Shown here: piece by piece, positions 25,101 to 40,100 of the stretch
How positions within the stretch are numbered: the first letter of the stretch is position 1
Layout: the number at the start of each line of letters is the position of its first letter
Source of the DNA: Lepidonotus clava
Lineage: Eukaryota; Annelida; Polychaeta; Phyllodocida; Polynoidae
Assembly: GCA_936440205.1 (NCBI GenBank)
Contig: OW387133.1
Span: 10,382,001 to 10,446,000, forward strand
DNA: 64,000 bases
Reading direction: 5' to 3'
The notes under the pieces: generated by a model
What the model was told of the DNA's origin: nothing
The model's input: only the letters and a program-made list of their open reading frames with translations
Databases searched by the model: none
Translations under genes and position numbers: made by a program

Positions 25101-28100
25101 GGGGCGATTGCCTACGGTGGAGCAGGCAAGAAGAAAGACAGCAAGAAGGGCCATAATAATAAGGCAACCAACTATGCCGGCCACAATAATAAGGCAACCC
25201 GTAGCCTCAGGGCGGTGTTGACATACTGGCGTAAGTAAGAGAAATGCCGGGAGTGGCGGCAGCGATAAGGAGGGGCGCCGTGATGCATTCTGGGTGATTG
25301 TGGGCGCGGACAGGCGGGATGATGTCCTAACAGGCCGGGACAGTGGTCGGGGCCGGGCGGGCGACGTGTCACAACATTATCACCCCGCTACCCGCCGCCC
25401 GTAAACTCCTATTAATTGTCCGCCGCGCTGAATAGAAACAAATGAATCTGCCGGGCTCCTTCACCGACTTGAGTGCACTCCATGAAAAGGGATCCGTTGG
25501 AGGGATTACCCCGGCACTGAAGAAGCCGGCCGCTGGAAATCCTATCAATTTCAAATATTTCATTGCATTAACAGTGTCTGTTTGGGCCTTTATTAGGCGG
25601 CGCGGGTTTTAATTAGGTGAAATGGGGCGCTTCATGAAGGCGTCTTTTTACGGCCTGCTCCAGGCCCAGATTTATGGGGCAATTTAGGCTGTGCAGTTGG
25701 TCGGACTAAGGACGTTTGGCGGCACGGGAGGCAGAAATCATCTTCAAGAGGCCGGTCGTAATGGTGCGTTTAATTAGGTTGGCAGGTAAAAGGGGGATTT
25801 AATGTACATTGCGGGTATCAGGGGGGACCCTAGTCAGCGGGTGGGGGCTCAGCTTTAGGGGTTGGGGGCGGGGATGAGGGCGGAGGGGGTTTAACGCTGA
25901 GTACCTACCTGGCCCACCTGCCCACACACCTGATCACCATACTGAGAGCCTACTAATGACCTGGGGTGGCTACTTCAATATCCAAATTGAAGGCTGCACC
26001 CTGCTAATACGGCAAACCGTTTTTTAAATCTTAAAGCCACTTTTCTGTATCCTCTATGGTAAAATTGAAGGGAAAGACAAAACTTTTGATGTACGTGACA
26101 TGCAATGTAGTGCCATCCAAACACAGTCTAAAAGTCACAAATGATTATATAATTGGCCTCATACACCCCTGAAATCCAGGAGATAAGTACAGCGTTTATC
26201 CGGCAAAACCTTGATAGGATCACAGATCTTGAAACGAATCCAAGTGCTGCAATTACACACATTGAGGAGGGGGCAAAAAGAAAGAAGAGATTCCACTTTC
26301 TTGTCATGCAAGTGAGCTTCCTCTCCCCAGTGCACGCTTGGGGCTGTTTCTTTGGCTCACTTTTTGCCGTCTCTTACCAACCTCTCCCCCTTCTACCGGT
26401 CCGTGTCCTCTGCCCCATGCCTTCAGGCACGTATGTCACCCCCTGCATGGCCCATTATCTAGACTAGCTACAATAACTAGTCCGAGTCAGTGCCCCCATC
26501 CCAACACCACTATCACCTCCTCCACCTCCTATATTTAGTGCCCTCAGGCCGTCTGCAGAGAGGAGCGCACACGGCCAACGGTCGGGTCGGACTGGGTGGA
26601 GGTAAAGCTGGAAAACGTGGACATTTATACATCAGTAAAGGAAGAAATAGGCATTGCGACTTGCAGAGAAAAACCTGCGTGAAGATTACAGCGGTAGGAC
26701 GGACAGAAGTTGTTATGGAGGTAGACTGTAAGGAGGAGGAGGAGATGAGAAACAGGTCATGTGTGACGTGGGGAGAGGCGGAGTAGTAGCCTTGTGGGGG
26801 GGGGGGGGGGGGGGCACTGACTCCTTGAAGGTTACTCCCCACTGCCAAACTACCGCCCCCACTTTTCATGACTTACCCCTCCTGATATTTAGTTGACCAC
26901 TCCCTATTTTGGGGGCCACAGATCACCGCCCCTCAAAATCAAAATGCATGTGTCAATACCAGAAAATATACAGAAATCACCAAAATTGCTCAAGAAATCT
27001 TCTGATAAAATAACATTAGTCTTTATTGGTGAAATGAAGTAGCAATAAGGCTATAATTACTAAATTATTGCTCCTTTATTGTTCTTTGGATATTGTTTAC
27101 CGCCCCCCTATTTTGCCTTAAAAGTGGCTGACTGCTCCTCAATTTTGATGTTCAACGCCCCCGCTTGGTGGGTCTGTTCGGCAGTGGGTACCTTTTCAAG
27201 CCCAAGTGACCCCCCCTCCCCGGGAGTAGTAGGGGCCTGAATCCACCGACATACCTGACTGATCGTCACGGGTCAGTGCCCCCGCCTGCAGGGGGTCAAC
27301 CTGACAGACTCACACTTTGAAAGCAGTTCACCCGACCGTCCCCAAAGGCGTTTCTAAAGCTCAAACGCTGTTAAATCAGAATCAACATGCTTTTAATAGC
27401 AATTCAAAAGATCACGCCAATATTTTAACATTGTTTTCCACCCGTCAAAGATGGTGTGCGGAGATGAAAATAAATGCATTTGGTAGATAACTGCAGTTGC
27501 AATGAGCGCTCAATTGCTCAAGATAATTTGTCGTCGTGGGGGTTAGTAGAATGAGAAGAAGGGTCACATATGGTTTCTGCCAGAGCACAAACGGCAGCAG
27601 TTTTGATAAGAGTTTAGCACCACTACGTTGGTTACTTACCATGCCCTAGTGTTACAGAATGAGAACAGTCTAAAAGGGTCAAGTTTTGTGTTGAAGCTTA
27701 GGCCCCCAGACCGTAGAATTAAGTGAATGGTATGCCGGCGTGTGGTACACAACATAGGTTATTTCATGGTCTTATATCAAAGCTCAAGACGACTCCCAAA
27801 AATAAATGATAAAGTCTAGATGTGCACCCATCTAAAACGTTACTTAGATTTGGAGCCATGCAGCATGACCATGTCAATATTCCTGTCAGACTGGTAGCAT
27901 TGCTGATAAAACATGCCATTTTCTCCTAGGTGTGTTCAATTATAAGGCTAGAAACCTTTTTTTCCCAAAACTTCATTAGAAAAACACTGCTACGGTCTTG
28001 TTTACTAACGAAAACTGCCAATGATCACTGTATAACCATATTGGAGTTTCTGTTCTTCATGTACACAGTTGCATGAGTACTCTTTGAAATCAATTATTCA

Positions 28101-31100
28101 CCTCCAAATTAACTGACACGCAACGTGTCCATGCCATATTCATTAAATTGATAATACATCATTTCATTAACATTGTTTAAATGTTACGACCCAGACAGGT
28201 CTATAAATCCCATTTTATTAGGAGACAAAATATGAATATGTATTTATATAAGGTATTTGATACTTCAAACGCAATAAGTAAGATCCAGGCCAGGGATTGA
28301 GGGATTTCCGAGGCCACCGTTTGTAGAGCGTGTGGGCCTTGATTGCTTTCTTGCCTCGAAGCGATGGCTGAAATATGCATAACGTGGAATACAATGATTG
28401 GCTTAATGTGCTATATCTGACACTCGGCAGGGGTATTATCGTCCCAGATTTTGTCCAATCATGGTGTGACTCAGCAGTAAGGCGTCTGGCACGCACTTTG
28501 ATACTTTGAGGAAGCTAGAATTAAGTTGGCTAAAGCTTGGCGTACGTTACCGCACCAGGGACAGCCATGTTTGGTTAGGGAATGGGTGGGGGACTTGATT
28601 TGATACTGTCACGATTCTGTTTTAAGTCCCTTTGATTCTACAAAAGTCATAATATTCTTGATACATGCGTACCATACTGTCAAACTTTGTGAAACTATTC
28701 ACATTAGTAAAATCTGTTGTTCATTTTTCCGGCTAAGTTAGTCGATGTTTTAAGGCATACCTAGTGCAACATCTGCCATATATACACACTAAGACTCAAA
28801 CGTAAATGTGGGTATCTGGTATGATTTCTCAAAACCATAAGGAAATTCTCAAACAGCTGTAATATGGATGCATTGGGTCTATTATAAAATTGAAAAGCCA
28901 TATACCACTGCATCCATTTTCCTGATATCAGGATATTAAAAAATGGCTATTAACACGGGCTTCAACGGAGAAAATAACATTCTTGTCATTCTAGAAATAA
29001 ATATCCACAATTTCTGCATTAGAAGCTCTTAAATTCCTTAGATTAGCATTGGTTAAATTATTACTTATGTTGATATTAAAATAAACATATATAGTACTGA
29101 ACATAAACTTTAAAGGTATCTTGGTCTTTGCCCACTAGCGCCACCTGGTCAGAAAAATTGAATTTCTTAAAATTTTAGTCCTTAGTCCACTCAGAATATA
29201 ACACATAACTCCTGTGGATCCAACATTAACTCTTTTACTTCACTTGTATTTATAACTAAATGGCTAGCTCGTCACCACTGACAGATACGAGTCCAAACAA
29301 TATACAAATAAGTACACAGAAATCAACTCAGACAAAAGTTTTCCAGGTGGTTTTCCTACCTTCCTCAAACTCTTTTTTCTTAATTTGGAATGCTTCGCAA
29401 ACATGGCATCACTGTCAAAGTAATGTCTTTTCTCCTCCTTGTTCATCTTTTATTGAAAATCTATGCCTCATTCTTTATCATTTTATTATCTGTTAAACAA
29501 TGTCCATAGTGCGGAGGTCTTGATTTCAAAAGGTACTCAAATCTCGACCTGAGGAAACATATAAACATATAAATTTACTCTCAATTTTGTATAACAGTTG
29601 TTGATATTGAAAGTCGTCAGTGAATTCTACGACTAGCTTTGATAAAAGATGATCTGGTTTTAGTCATTTTGATCAACTAATTTTTGTATTAGTGTAAGGC
29701 TGTTGTCATTGTACAGTGCATCCGTAAAAAAGAGTAGCCATTGAGCATCTGTAAACAATGATCTGCCTGTCAGAAACACTAGACAGGCAGATCACTGTTT
29801 GTTCAAAATTGATCAAGTTGTACATTAGACATGTGGCAAATCCCCATACTATGTGGGAAGTCAAACTTAGAATTCTCTGCCAAAATCAGTTCATGATAAG
29901 GAAACGCTATACATTATGACACTAAAAGCCATCCAGAAGCTGCCCTGATCTCCCTCCATTTAGCGACTATCTGAGCAGCTCCAAGCCCATACAGAAGCTG
30001 CTCCACCTTAGACCACCGCCTCACCCGGTGATAACAGACTCCCACCAACCCCAATCTATAGGGTAATCTGTATTCAAACAGCGATTTAATAGAAATAGTC
30101 AAACTATGAAACACCACCTGGAAACTGCCCTGATCTCCCTCCAACATAGGGCGCTTTCTGACAGCACACTGGCACACTCTCCACGGAATCATAGTTTGTA
30201 AAAGTTTGAGGAAGGTAGGAAAACCATCAGGAAACTGCCCTGATCTTCTCCCTCCATTTAGCGACTATCTGAGCAGCTCCGAGCCTCTACAGGAGCTGGT
30301 CAACCTGGTCCCACCACCTCACTTGGTGACAGCAGCCTCCCACCTACCCCAATCTGGGCTCTGGTAATGTCGTCCAACTAATCACTGTATTAGTACTAGT
30401 GTAAGACTGTCACCAATGTAAAAGTATTATTTAGGTTTTCCCTATGTCAGATGAAAGTAGAACAATGATTGATCTGATGCTTTGTCATAAAACACTCAAT
30501 ACATAAGCATATTTACAAGAAGCTCGTAAACAAAAAACATTGCACCCAAGAGCTGTGTTTAGGTGGCAAATATAAATCAAGTAATAGGGCGCTTTCTGAC
30601 AGCACACTGGCACACTCTCCACGGAATCATAGTTTGTAAAAGTTTGAGGATGTAGGAAAACCACCAAGAAACTCATAGTTTGTGTCTAAGAAGTTCGAGG
30701 AAGGTAGGAAAACCACCTGAAAACTGTCCTGATCTTCTCCCTCCATTTAGCGACTGTCTGAGCAGCTCCGAACCCCTACAGAAGCTGCTCCACCTTAGAC
30801 CACCGCCCGACCCGGTGACAGCAGACTCCCACCAACCCCAATCAGGGCTCTGGTAATGTTGTCCATCTAATCACTGTATCAGTACTAGTGTAAGACTGTC
30901 ACCAATATAAAAATAATATTTAGGTTTCCATATGTCAAATGAAAGTGAAACAATGATTGATCTAATTCTCTGTCATAAAACACTCAATACACAAGCATAT
31001 TTACAAGAATATCCTAAAAGAAAAAACCACCTGAGAGCTGTGTTTAGGTGGCAAATTTTATAGGGCGCTTTCTGATAACACACTGGCACACTCTCCACGG

Positions 31101-34100
31101 AATCATAGTTTGTAAAAGTTTGAGGGCGGTAGGAAAACCATCCAGAAACTACCCTGGTCTTCTCCCTCCATTTAGCGACTATCTGAGCAGGTCCGAGCCC
31201 CTACAGGAGCTGCTCAACCAGGTCCCACCGCCCGACCCGGTGACAGCAGCCTTCCACCAACCCCAATCTGGGCCCATTTCCCCGTCCCCCGGGAGGCACC
31301 AGGAAACCCGCCAGCAGGAGGACCGCCTGGAGGAGTGGCCCTCTGCTGATGTCTCCAGGACAACCCCGGCCTCCAGTAATGCCCTTGGCGCCGCCACCCC
31401 TGACCTTGGACGTCTCGCCCCATTCGCCTCCACACCGTCGACCCCCTGACCCCCTGGCTTCGGCTCCGGTTAAGATTTCCCCCTGGTCAGCGCTGCTCCG
31501 GTGGCTGATGACCACTGGAGGTTGTCGGTTGTCAGGGGTGTCAGCCCGACTCCGTCCTCCTCCTGACCCCTCCAGGGCCAGGGTTCCCACTGTACAGGGG
31601 AAACGGGGAAAATGGCAAAATGATTTCCCTGTCAGGGAAAATACAGGCAATTTGGAAATTTTGGCCTAAACACAGGGAATTATGCATTCCAGTTTCAGGA
31701 TTTTCGATTTCTTAAGATTCAGGATTTTCTCTGGTTTTAAAGATTTGGTCGGTCGCATTTTTCTGACATTTACATTTTCATTTTTTCTGGAAAACTTTAT
31801 ATATCTTTAACATTTCAAGCTTGATCACTTTGAGGTTGAAAGATATGAGGGAGAGGGAAAATTTACTAAAATTTTACAGGCAAAACTCAGAGTTCTGGGG
31901 CGAGCTGTTAAGACTCAAAAAAGGGGAAAAAAGAGGCCACGCACCCTCTTTTTTTTCAGAATTCTAGATGAAAGAAATATAAATCGGCCCTAAAAGGAGT
32001 GTCCCCCACCCCGCACCACCGTTTTCCAGTAATATACAACGTCTCACAACTCAGTCATGGGGATAATACATGATACATTTCAGCAACTTGTCATCCTGGA
32101 CTTTACCAAGAAACTAGATTAGTTGACTTAAACATGTGTCATCTGGAAAATCATCATTGGATAAATTGTTCATCAATTGTTAATTATTAAAAAGAACTTT
32201 GCACGTATTATAGTTAGCTCAGCTGGACAGGACGGGTTATTGGTAATTATATTCATATATAATACAATAATTAATTAACTTGGGTTAATAGATACACGTA
32301 CACTCTGACGTCAGGGTTAAGCTTTGACGTCAAGAGACTAAGGGGACGGTCATAGTTTAATCAACGGTGGTCATTTCCTAGAATTAGGCGTCATGTATTG
32401 CACGAGAAAAGGACCCTTCATAACCTGATGTTTTTTGTACCAGATTATGTGATGAGCCTAGTAATGTAAAAGCCTAGCATGGTGGCCTAGGGTTAAGAGG
32501 CCTTCCATTAACCCTTTCCACCCGCCAGATGCTTTGAGGCATCACTAGCAAAAACACGCCAGATGCATTGAGGCATCGCCACCGAAAACACGCCAGATGC
32601 ATTGAGGCATCTTTTCAATGAATGCTAAAATAGTGAATTTAAAGCTAAGTACCAAGGATAAAATACCTTTTATTGTTCCAAATTGCTGAAAACATCAATA
32701 ATATAGCATAGCTATCAATAAGAAGGTTGAAAATAAGTTTTTATATGTCATATGGAGCTTATGTAAGGCCTAGATAGGCTCATGTGTGCTATGTGTGGCG
32801 TATTTTGAGACTATTTACTAGAGTACACTGGCAATCTTTTAAATCATGAATGAAATGTTGGTGGCGTGTGGAAAGGGTTAAGTAAGTACGCACATTTCAA
32901 AAGTTTCAGACCCCCTCCCCCCCCCCCACACACACACACACTCCTCCTTTGACCAAAGTACGTATTGGATTTGTACAGAAACATATAAGCACATTTTTGA
33001 AAACTCCAGAGTCCGACCCCCTACCCCTCCATGTGTATCAATGTGTGTATGTACTAAATAGAAGGCCCCTAAAGTAGTTTTCCCCTTTTTACTTCTTACC
33101 TCATCGTAATGTCTCTTTGAAGTGTTCCGCACTGATCAAGCATGAATATTAATTTGGAGCACGGAATTCTAGGAGAGCCAGCACTGTACGACTGGATCTT
33201 TTTCTGTCTGTTTGATAATCTGCCCCCATCGTGTTTTAAATGGATTACTACTGACTCTTTATGAAATGATGGAAACTAGGCCTAAATTACTTTAAATGCA
33301 CCAGTATTGGTAATATGATGTGAAAAAAAAACTTTCCAGATACCGCCAAGAAATAACATTATGTATAATGTAACAAGGTTGTTGGTAGTTTGATGTACAT
33401 GTATATCATATAGGTATAACCTATCCTAGATATATCATATCATTCACTGTAGGTATGTATATTTTATATATACATGTCTATACATGTCTATATATATATA
33501 TCTACACACATACAATTATGAAGATACCTGTATTATATGTAGACATCTATATATAATAGACATGTATAAATTTTAGTCATGCATATATTGGTTTTGCGCT
33601 AACAGAATCTAGAAATTATGAAATAATTACCAACTTTGTTTCAAAAGTAACGATGATTGATTTAGGTTTACTCGTTTACAAGCCTCAGTTTGCACACCAC
33701 GGCTTGAGGCAGTTTGGGAAGACTTCACTCGAGATGATATATGTTACACAAATCTTTTTCCGCATAATTTTTACAAATTAGTGTCCTTTCAGATATGACA
33801 AATTGAACAGTAAAATGTACTTTAACTTATACCCGGAAACTATCTTCTTTCCTACTCATTTTTTGTTCTGCTTGTTAACAATAAAAAAACGCAAATCAGC
33901 GGAATGATTAGACTAGATCACAAACAACTAGGTGGCCTAGATATACAAACATGTACAATTTAGCATGTCAGTGGAGCAATTGTTGTCACACAGGGGGATG
34001 GGTGTTCAAATTGATGCATCCTGTTCGACGGTATCCCAGTCAATCTCGGACCAGATCGGCGGGCGCCCCAGGAGAAGCGACAGAGACAAAGATGAAGAAC

Positions 34101-37100
34101 GGCTTTGAAGTCTGTGACGGGCCCCTGTTGAGGACAGGATAGATTACATAATTGTGCCCAACCTCAGACAACGTGTTATGGTTGGCTGGCTGCCAAGGCC
34201 CAGACAGGGCCAATTCAAATGTGCATAGGACGCATACTCCACCGTCCCTTCAGATTCCACAACAATAATAATAATTACTTTCCTCGCGAAAGCAGCGCTG
34301 TGACTACAGTATGTACAATGCGCCGTGAAAGGGGCCTTCCATTTATTATGTACACAAAATATCCAAAATTTTAGACCCCCCCCCCCCTGGACTAAAGTAC
34401 GAATTGTACAGGAACATACGCAAATTTTCAAAAATCGGAGACCCCCCCCCCCTTGCTGCCTCAAACCTGCTGAAATATGTGAAATTGATATAATGTGTGC
34501 CAACCGACGGCCCATTACCGACTCTCACATGCGAATCTATAGTTTGTGCCACATTAAAAGCCAATTAAAACAGGCCAATTATGTTCATTAAAATGACTGG
34601 GATTGATTGTTGTGATCTTTGACTTAGGGGGCCTTACCCGGGGGTCCTTGGGGACTACGTTATGGGGTGGGGGGTGGGGGTGGGGGTGGGGGGTCACACA
34701 GCAGAGACAAACCTTTAATTCGGAAAGTGAACAGCAAATGTGTACAAAGAAATAGTAACAACAAATGCCAGGTACTTAGTCCCATCGCCACGTGGTCGTC
34801 TCAGGCACTTGGTTCAACATGGCATCGATGCCATTGCGTGCCGGCAACTTCTACATGGCAAGGTCATAAAACGCAGTGGGAATTCAGTGTCTACTGAGTA
34901 TAGAATCAGTGTCAACTTGCAGCAGCTTTTCGGTGGTAAACCAGTGTGGGTACAGTGGCTGAGCAGTGGTCAATCAGTATGTCCGAAATATTTCAATGAG
35001 ATAGGGCTGTAAAATCAGTGTACAATCAGTAGCATATCAGTAGCTCATTTGAATATTTAGGACATTATAGTGTCCGCTGTCGTTTGTTCCGGGGGCCTTT
35101 CTTCGTGAAGCATGGGTGGCCCAGGACCAGACTTTAGTGGTTGCTAAATTAGTGTCGGTATACCCCTGTCTTATCTACCCATGTTGGCAAACCGGGGGGT
35201 TTGCAGGCAAAGAGGACAGCCATGGCACGAGCAAGAAGAAAGTGACGGCAAGTGTCGCAGTGAAGACATGGAGCAATAGGACCATCTGCCTAGGACCAGA
35301 GAGTCAGTGAGTCAGTGTTGGGTGTTTAACGCTGTGCCAAAAGCCAGGGTCATTTTCACTGCAAAAATAACTTGGGAAGAATTCTGTCTTTGGTGATCAT
35401 ATCTATGCAGGGTGCCCACGCAAGTCTTAAAAGTCTTAAAAAGGTTTTAAATTGATTTTTCCAAATTTAAGGCCTTAAAAAGGTCTTAAATTTCATATTT
35501 TTCTTACAGGAGGTCTTAAAAAGGTCTTAAATTGGATCTGATTTGAAACTGAAAATCAAATGACTGGTTCAGCAAAATGACACTTTTTCATCAAGCGTTT
35601 GTACATCAAAGCTTATCCGAAGAGATTTTGCTTTACATGTGGCAATTAAGTCTTAAATTTGTCAGATTTTGGTCTTAAATAGGTCTTAAAAAGGTCTTAA
35701 ATTGATTTTTGAAAAAGCGTGGGCACCCTGCTATGAGATGAAGGTGACAGCGCAGGCAAACAGCAGGGGATCAAAATCTGGAAATCATTTATGCTGTACC
35801 TCGTCCCTTGAGAACCAAGCACCGACCAGGAATTAAACCCGAATAACCACGTGGTCAGTGCTGGGTCCCCCCTATCGTCGCCTTCCAGGACTAGCAGGGG
35901 CTACTGGGGGCCCATTCTTACCCGAACCCCCACGGGGTGGGACCAGAGAGCTTAAAATTAAAGTTTTAATGTTATTCTCTCTGCTGGGACCAAGTGGTGA
36001 TGGGACCAACTGACCTGTTACCGTAAAGACCATGCGAAGGTTTTGGTTCGGATGTAGATTCATTACTAACAAAACCATTTCAGTGTTACTTGCTGAATGT
36101 GAACTATAGTTATGATACTGTTCCTCTCCCTTGTTTCCTAAAATGGCAGTTTCAGTAATTGTCCATCACTTTAAGTTCTGCATGTGTCACAGGGACAGGT
36201 CTTGAATAATTTAAGTACCATTTCAGTTGCTCTTGAATCCCGTGAACGTTTGAATACTGCCAATTGAGTCGCTATGCTATAGCCGGGCCCCCACTGGCCC
36301 CGAGTGGGCCGCTGACCAAAGTTATAGTCGCTCTTAACCCTTTCGATTCTCGGCGACCAATACCTCCAAAGTAGGTCTAGTCGCCAATGATGGAAAGGGC
36401 TAAGAGTGACTAACTTTAGTTGGGAGCCTTCTTTTGGCCAGTGGGGACCCGACTAAAGTCATATAATCCAAACCATTCAACAGACAAAAGAGGTCCTCTT
36501 TAAATGCAGCGTGTGCCAATCTAGAAACAATTAGACCTTTAGATATGTGTTAATATGATGAATACCCAACAGTGATAGTGGTATGCATAAAAAGAAATGT
36601 AAATGTTTTCTATCGTGATACTGATATTTTATACTTTGTAAGTTTGGTGTATGTCTGATTAAATTTATGGTAGTTATTTGGTATAAGCATCCTTATAATC
36701 TCATAACTACCAGCCTGCATGTGCTTTACAATTTTGTATGTAAATAAGCTGCTAAATGCATATATAGTTCGTATGCGTATCGAGGGGATCTAAATAATAT
36801 TGAAAGAAGGCTAATCCTCGGCTGAGCAAATGTCAGTGTATATAGTTTGCAACGAAATTTCTGTCCTCCTTAGGGATACATGTGGTACACATTACTAAAA
36901 TGAATACACCACCAAGAAGAAGTGAATTATTTACGGTACATTATTTGCAAAAAAAAACTGAAAGCTCCCATTACAATAATTTCGCCAATTGACCTGTATA
37001 TTTCTACGAATGTGCCCACAGATAACTAGGTTAATGCTAAAAGGTTGTTCCTCAAAACTGAATATCAAGTTCTTCGATTTCTTATGTTGGGTGAGCAGAT

Positions 37101-40100
37101 GCAGGAGACAGACCATATTTTCTGGTTGACTTATTATGGTAGGGTCAATATTAAGTTACCTGTGACATCTCTATAAGCACTCAAGCTCCCGTCACTAACC
37201 GGGAAGAAGGTCATTGTTCAAACAGGTGTGCCAAGAAGGCAGCATCCGTCTTTAATATACCCCTATTCACCAGTAAGGCACATGCCATAAACCAGTATAT
37301 ATTAACAGCTGTGGGCATTTATTCAACACTCAGAGCCGTTGAAGTTTGATTAAGAACTTATTGGTTGATATCAGGCCTCATCCAGTAACAGCTGTTGGTA
37401 AGATTGTTGCGTACTAAAGTGTTTCTTTTGTCTGTTCCAGACGTATCTTTAGTTTCTCCAGACCATAGCAGCCTGGTTGTCAGGATCAGTACAAATAATA
37501 CCTGTAGAACTGCCTAACGGTCTGTCACACACATCAAACTTGTATCCTACCTGCCAACGTGTCAGTTTGTCAGTATTGCAAATTACAAATATTGTTTTTG
37601 TGACCTGTACATTTAACAAATGTTTTTGTGACCTGCACATTTAACCTCAATGAATAAAGCCGTCAAGTAGGATGTCATATGAGATGTTGTATATTGTGGA
37701 TACTTTTATTTCATTTTGATTAATTATGAAAGCATGTATCTCTATACATAAACGCACTTACTACAACATTCCTATTGTATTCCTTGAGCAAATGAACACG
37801 AACACAAACCAATTGGGTATATGATAAATCATGTGCACAAATAAAATGTATGTAGGAATAAGGGTCACTCAGACTAACTTTACTATTAGAATAGTCATCA
37901 CTTGGTCGGTGCCTTGCTGTTTTACTTTCAATACAGAGAACAGGTGTGTTTCTAATAGCCTCACAATTATCATCCCTTTTTAAATTTTCACGATTATTCC
38001 ATGTTTTCAGATAAGTACTAGGAACACATCTTAACAAAAGTCTAGTTTGAAAATAATGTAAAATGTATGGAATACTTTTAGGATAACAGGAAATATTGTT
38101 CAGTAACTCAAAACGTAAGCTTATGTGATACTTTTAAAAAGAGGGTCAATAAATTGGCATTTCCTCAATTAGTCCTTATTCTGAATAAGTTTGAAAGTCA
38201 AAGCTCACTTACCATTGTTCTAGGAAGAAAACTATTATGGGCAAATTGTTTCAGTTTTTTGACTCGTGTAGTCTTACATCCTTAAGAGTATCTAACGGCT
38301 TAGTGAAGTAGAACGTAGATAGAATAATGTGATTTGGACGAAAAATACCCCTGAGTCAATCTCTTCAAATATGATTAGTGTATCGGTTTATAAAACTGCT
38401 TTGAATTTTGTATGCCATCACTCAAACGGAGTTTAAGTAATAATGTTGCCTATGATAGCTGTATTTTCCACAATACCGAGAGAGGCCAGATTTTGATTAA
38501 TGGGTGGGGGGTGGGGGTCGATCTGACCATGACACCATGGCCTATGGTCAGGCTGATTAGTGGGTGTGTCTTTGGCACGGGGGTAGCTGAGGGGAACCCC
38601 TAAAAGGTAGTCCAAATCAAGACTAATAGCAAACCTGCAGTAGTCCATTAGGTGACCATGTCTGAGAGCCATTAATAAGAATATGGGTAATTGCTGGTCA
38701 TAAGAACTGTAGCTCATCATTGTACTCTTTTTTGGAATATGTGCATCTTGTTTTTGTATGGTTTACCTAGTACGACTGGTGAAGGTAAGACTTTCAAAGA
38801 GAAAGTCCAACAAAATAGCTGCTGTCACTCATATACACGCATTCACAAAGTGACAGCAGGTATTTACCGATGCCCAAGGCATCTCTCTAGCACCCAAGAA
38901 TAGTTCCAGGTATTATTCATACATATTTCATAGTCAAGGATAGTTTGGGAAAATAAAAACACTCATTTTTTGATGTTTCTCAAATTTTGACCTTAAAATT
39001 GAGTGACTGTGAGATTGGATAAAGTCAATGTCACTCATGTTTTATCTTCCCCTACCTATGCACTATTGACCATGGAATGGATAGCTTAAGAATTGGGTAG
39101 GTTATGAGAGAAAGAGACTATCACTTACTGGGTCATTTTTCAAGGAGGTAGCCAAACAAATTGGCTGCTGTCACATTGACACACACCTTCACAGAGTGAC
39201 AACAGGCATATTCCTACGCCCAGCGGACCCCCCTAGCACTCCAGAATGGTTTTGCATGCTATTTATATATATTTCATAGGCTAGGATAGTTTGGAAAAGA
39301 TAAAATACTCGTATTTTGATATTCATAGTTTGACCTTAATTTTGATGACCTTGACTTTGAAAAAGGTCAAAGTCATTCATGTTTCATATTCCCCTACTAA
39401 TGCACTATTGATTTGTCTAATATGAAATGATGGCTAATTTATTGAATCAGCTATTATAGAAAGAGACTCTATTATGTCATGTCATATTTTGGAGGGGGTT
39501 GTCAAACAACATGGCTGCTGTCACTCTCATGCACATTTCTACGGAGTGACAATAAACATATTCTTATGCCCAAAGGACCCCTCTGGCCCTCCCAAAATAG
39601 TTTTGGGTATAAACTTTTCATGGCACCCAGAATCAGAATTTTCATGGCTCGGAACCCAGACTAATTTATAAGCATTTTCTATTATAAATGGTGAAAGTTA
39701 CTTAAGTTCTGTTTGCAAAAAAAAATATAAATGAATACAGTGGCTTTGTAGCAATACGATAGAAGACCAATTGGGTATGGCGTTTTGCTTATCTGAAGAT
39801 GGATATTTTGATGGCCAGCCATCCCTTTCATTTCCCTTGCACACACTGATGGTTTGATTGCACAGTATGAGGAGATAGCGCTATGGGTGTGACCACCCAT
39901 CTGTAATCATGGCATGAGTTCACCATATACCACCAGAACTACGGACCGACAGCCAACTGCCCATCGCCCCAAGTATTGTTGACGCCCCCTGTGGCTTTGA
40001 CCAGTTAAGATGAAAGGCAGACTCAGACTGCATTCATGGTGGCCCTTGTCTGAGGCCGCATGCAACATGGCGTGGTGGCACCCTGTAAAGTGCTCTAATA

